Origin: Lachnospiraceae bacterium UBA3287
GTDB taxonomy: Bacteria; Bacillota; Clostridia; Lachnospirales; Lachnospiraceae
Assembly (NCBI GenBank): GCA_002362155.1
Contig: DETN01000090.1
Span: forward strand, 1 to 7,422
DNA: 7,422 nt
Reading direction: 5' to 3'
Part shown: positions 7,021-7,422 of the stretch, one piece after another
Layout of the letters: each line of letters starts with the position of its first letter
How positions within the stretch are numbered: the stretch's first letter is position 1
Notes under the pieces: generated by a model
The model's database searches: none
Seen by the model: only the letters and a program-made list of their open reading frames with translations
Told to the model about the DNA's origin: nothing
Position numbers and translations under genes: made by a program

Positions 7021-7101
7021 TCAGCACAAACGGACTCCCTGCAGGCACAAAATGCCATAAGAGACATTTCCCAGGCCCCGGCGGGGTGCCCTTCCGGGCA
7101 T

Positions 7102-7133
7102 AAAAAAGAGCAGCCGCGCAGGGCGGCTGCTCT
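7102..7133 (-). terminator. Rho-independent terminator after the CcsB-like gene
   Basis: On the minus strand GAGCAGCCGC (reading down from 7132) pairs perfectly with GCGGCTGCTC across a 5-base loop (7118-7122); an extra A-T pair at the base gives 11 pairs. Six T residues follow (7107-7102). It lies 55 bases after the stop codon and isolates the upstream unit from the glycosidase operon. Confidence 0.93.
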
Positions 7134-7188
7134 CAGGCAGGATGACCGGTATTCAGGCGGTCCTTATTCTTCCTTCTTTCCTTCCTTC

Positions 7189-7422
7189 TCAGGCGTAGCT
7201 GTGCACGCCGGGCAGGAAGCTATTGACGCCGATATAGGTAAAGAGGACTGCAATAAAGCCGATGACGGCAAAGACTGCGGCCGCTTTTCCCTTCCAGCCC
7301 CTGTTGATCCTCAGGTGCAGGTAGGCTGCATAAATGATCCAGGTGATCAGGGACCAGGTCTCCTTGGGGTCCCAGGACCAGTAGCTGCCCCAGGCACGCT
7401 CCGCCCAGATGGCGCCGGTCAG
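7189..7422 (-). CDS. ccsB: Cytochrome c biogenesis protein CcsB/ResC family, C-terminal fragment
   Basis: The last 77 codons of a gene entering from the right edge, ending at TGA (7189-7191). The fragment contains the tryptophan-rich WWD haem-handling motif, AERAWGSYWSWDPKETW (residues 7-23), followed by ITWIIYAAYLHLR with the histidine usually found after this motif, a hydrophobic helix (about 47-66) and the typical terminal GVNSFLPGVHSYA. This is the signature of the polytopic CcsB (also called CcsA or ResC) subunit of system II cytochrome c maturation. With ResB/Ccs1 it carries haem across the membrane and attaches it to CxxCH motifs of apocytochromes outside. The ResB partner would be expected beyond the right edge. 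A strong terminator follows, so this is the last gene of its unit. Its presence implies that the organism makes at least one c-type cytochrome. Confidence 0.92.
   Translation of the reverse strand: MTGAIWAERAWGSYWSWDPKETWSLITWIIYAAYLHLRINRGWKGKAAAVFAVIGFIAVLFTYIGVNSFLPGVHSYA

Noticed and set aside
6011..7060. A 349-codon open frame on the plus strand reaching into the promoter region
   Set aside because: Most of it is antisense to the GH3 catalytic domain, whose motifs are clear, and the translated product resembles no family I know.
7167..7190. 24-base uninterrupted pyrimidine tract (purine on the transcribed strand) after the CcsB-like gene
   Set aside because: Low-complexity GA-rich DNA just after a stop codon. 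The CcsB C-terminus is the normal family ending, so it is not evidence of a frameshift or a hidden gene.

Overview
The window looks like chromosomal DNA of a Gram-positive anaerobic clostridial bacterium, most likely a fairly GC-rich member of the Lachnospiraceae. This is inferred from strong AGGAGG-type ribosome binding sites, a lipoprotein solute-binding protein with a Ser/Ala/Glu-rich linker, GH3 enzymes of the clostridial type (one with reversed domain order), and Gram-positive membrane anchoring. No species is assigned. There is no sign of phage, IS elements, CRISPR or RNA genes.

All five genes lie on the minus strand, so they are transcribed from right to left. From right to left: (1) 7189-7422, the C-terminal 77 residues of a CcsB/ResC-type cytochrome c biogenesis protein, closed by a strong intrinsic terminator (7102-7133). 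(2) A short regulatory region (6920-7101) with a probable extended -10 promoter, a GC palindrome where the -35 box should be, and a perfect inverted repeat in the first part of the transcript. (3) 4490-6919, a canonical cytoplasmic GH3 beta-glycosidase with an extra C-terminal tail. (4) 3889-4452, a small GtrA-like polytopic membrane protein starting 37 nt after the GH3 stop. (5) A 160-nt GC-rich, palindrome-rich gap. (6) 747-3728, a large GH3 protein with its domains in reversed order and membrane helices at both ends, closed by a strong intrinsic terminator (646-676). (7) 382 down to the window edge, the N-terminus of a Liv-type ABC-transporter lipoprotein with its own near-consensus promoter (434-462).

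Items 3, 4 and 6 appear to form one operon between a promoter near 6990 and the terminator at 646-676. Its logic seems to be two beta-glycosidases in two compartments, one cytoplasmic and one displayed outside the membrane, with a GtrA-like membrane protein between them. GtrA-family proteins are linked to moving polyprenyl-phosphate-bound sugars across membranes. One hypothesis is therefore a glycolipid or cell-surface glycan remodelling system rather than simple uptake of plant beta-glucosides. No sugar transporter or regulator gene is seen in the unit. The flanking livJ-like and ccsB genes look like separate transcription units with unrelated roles.
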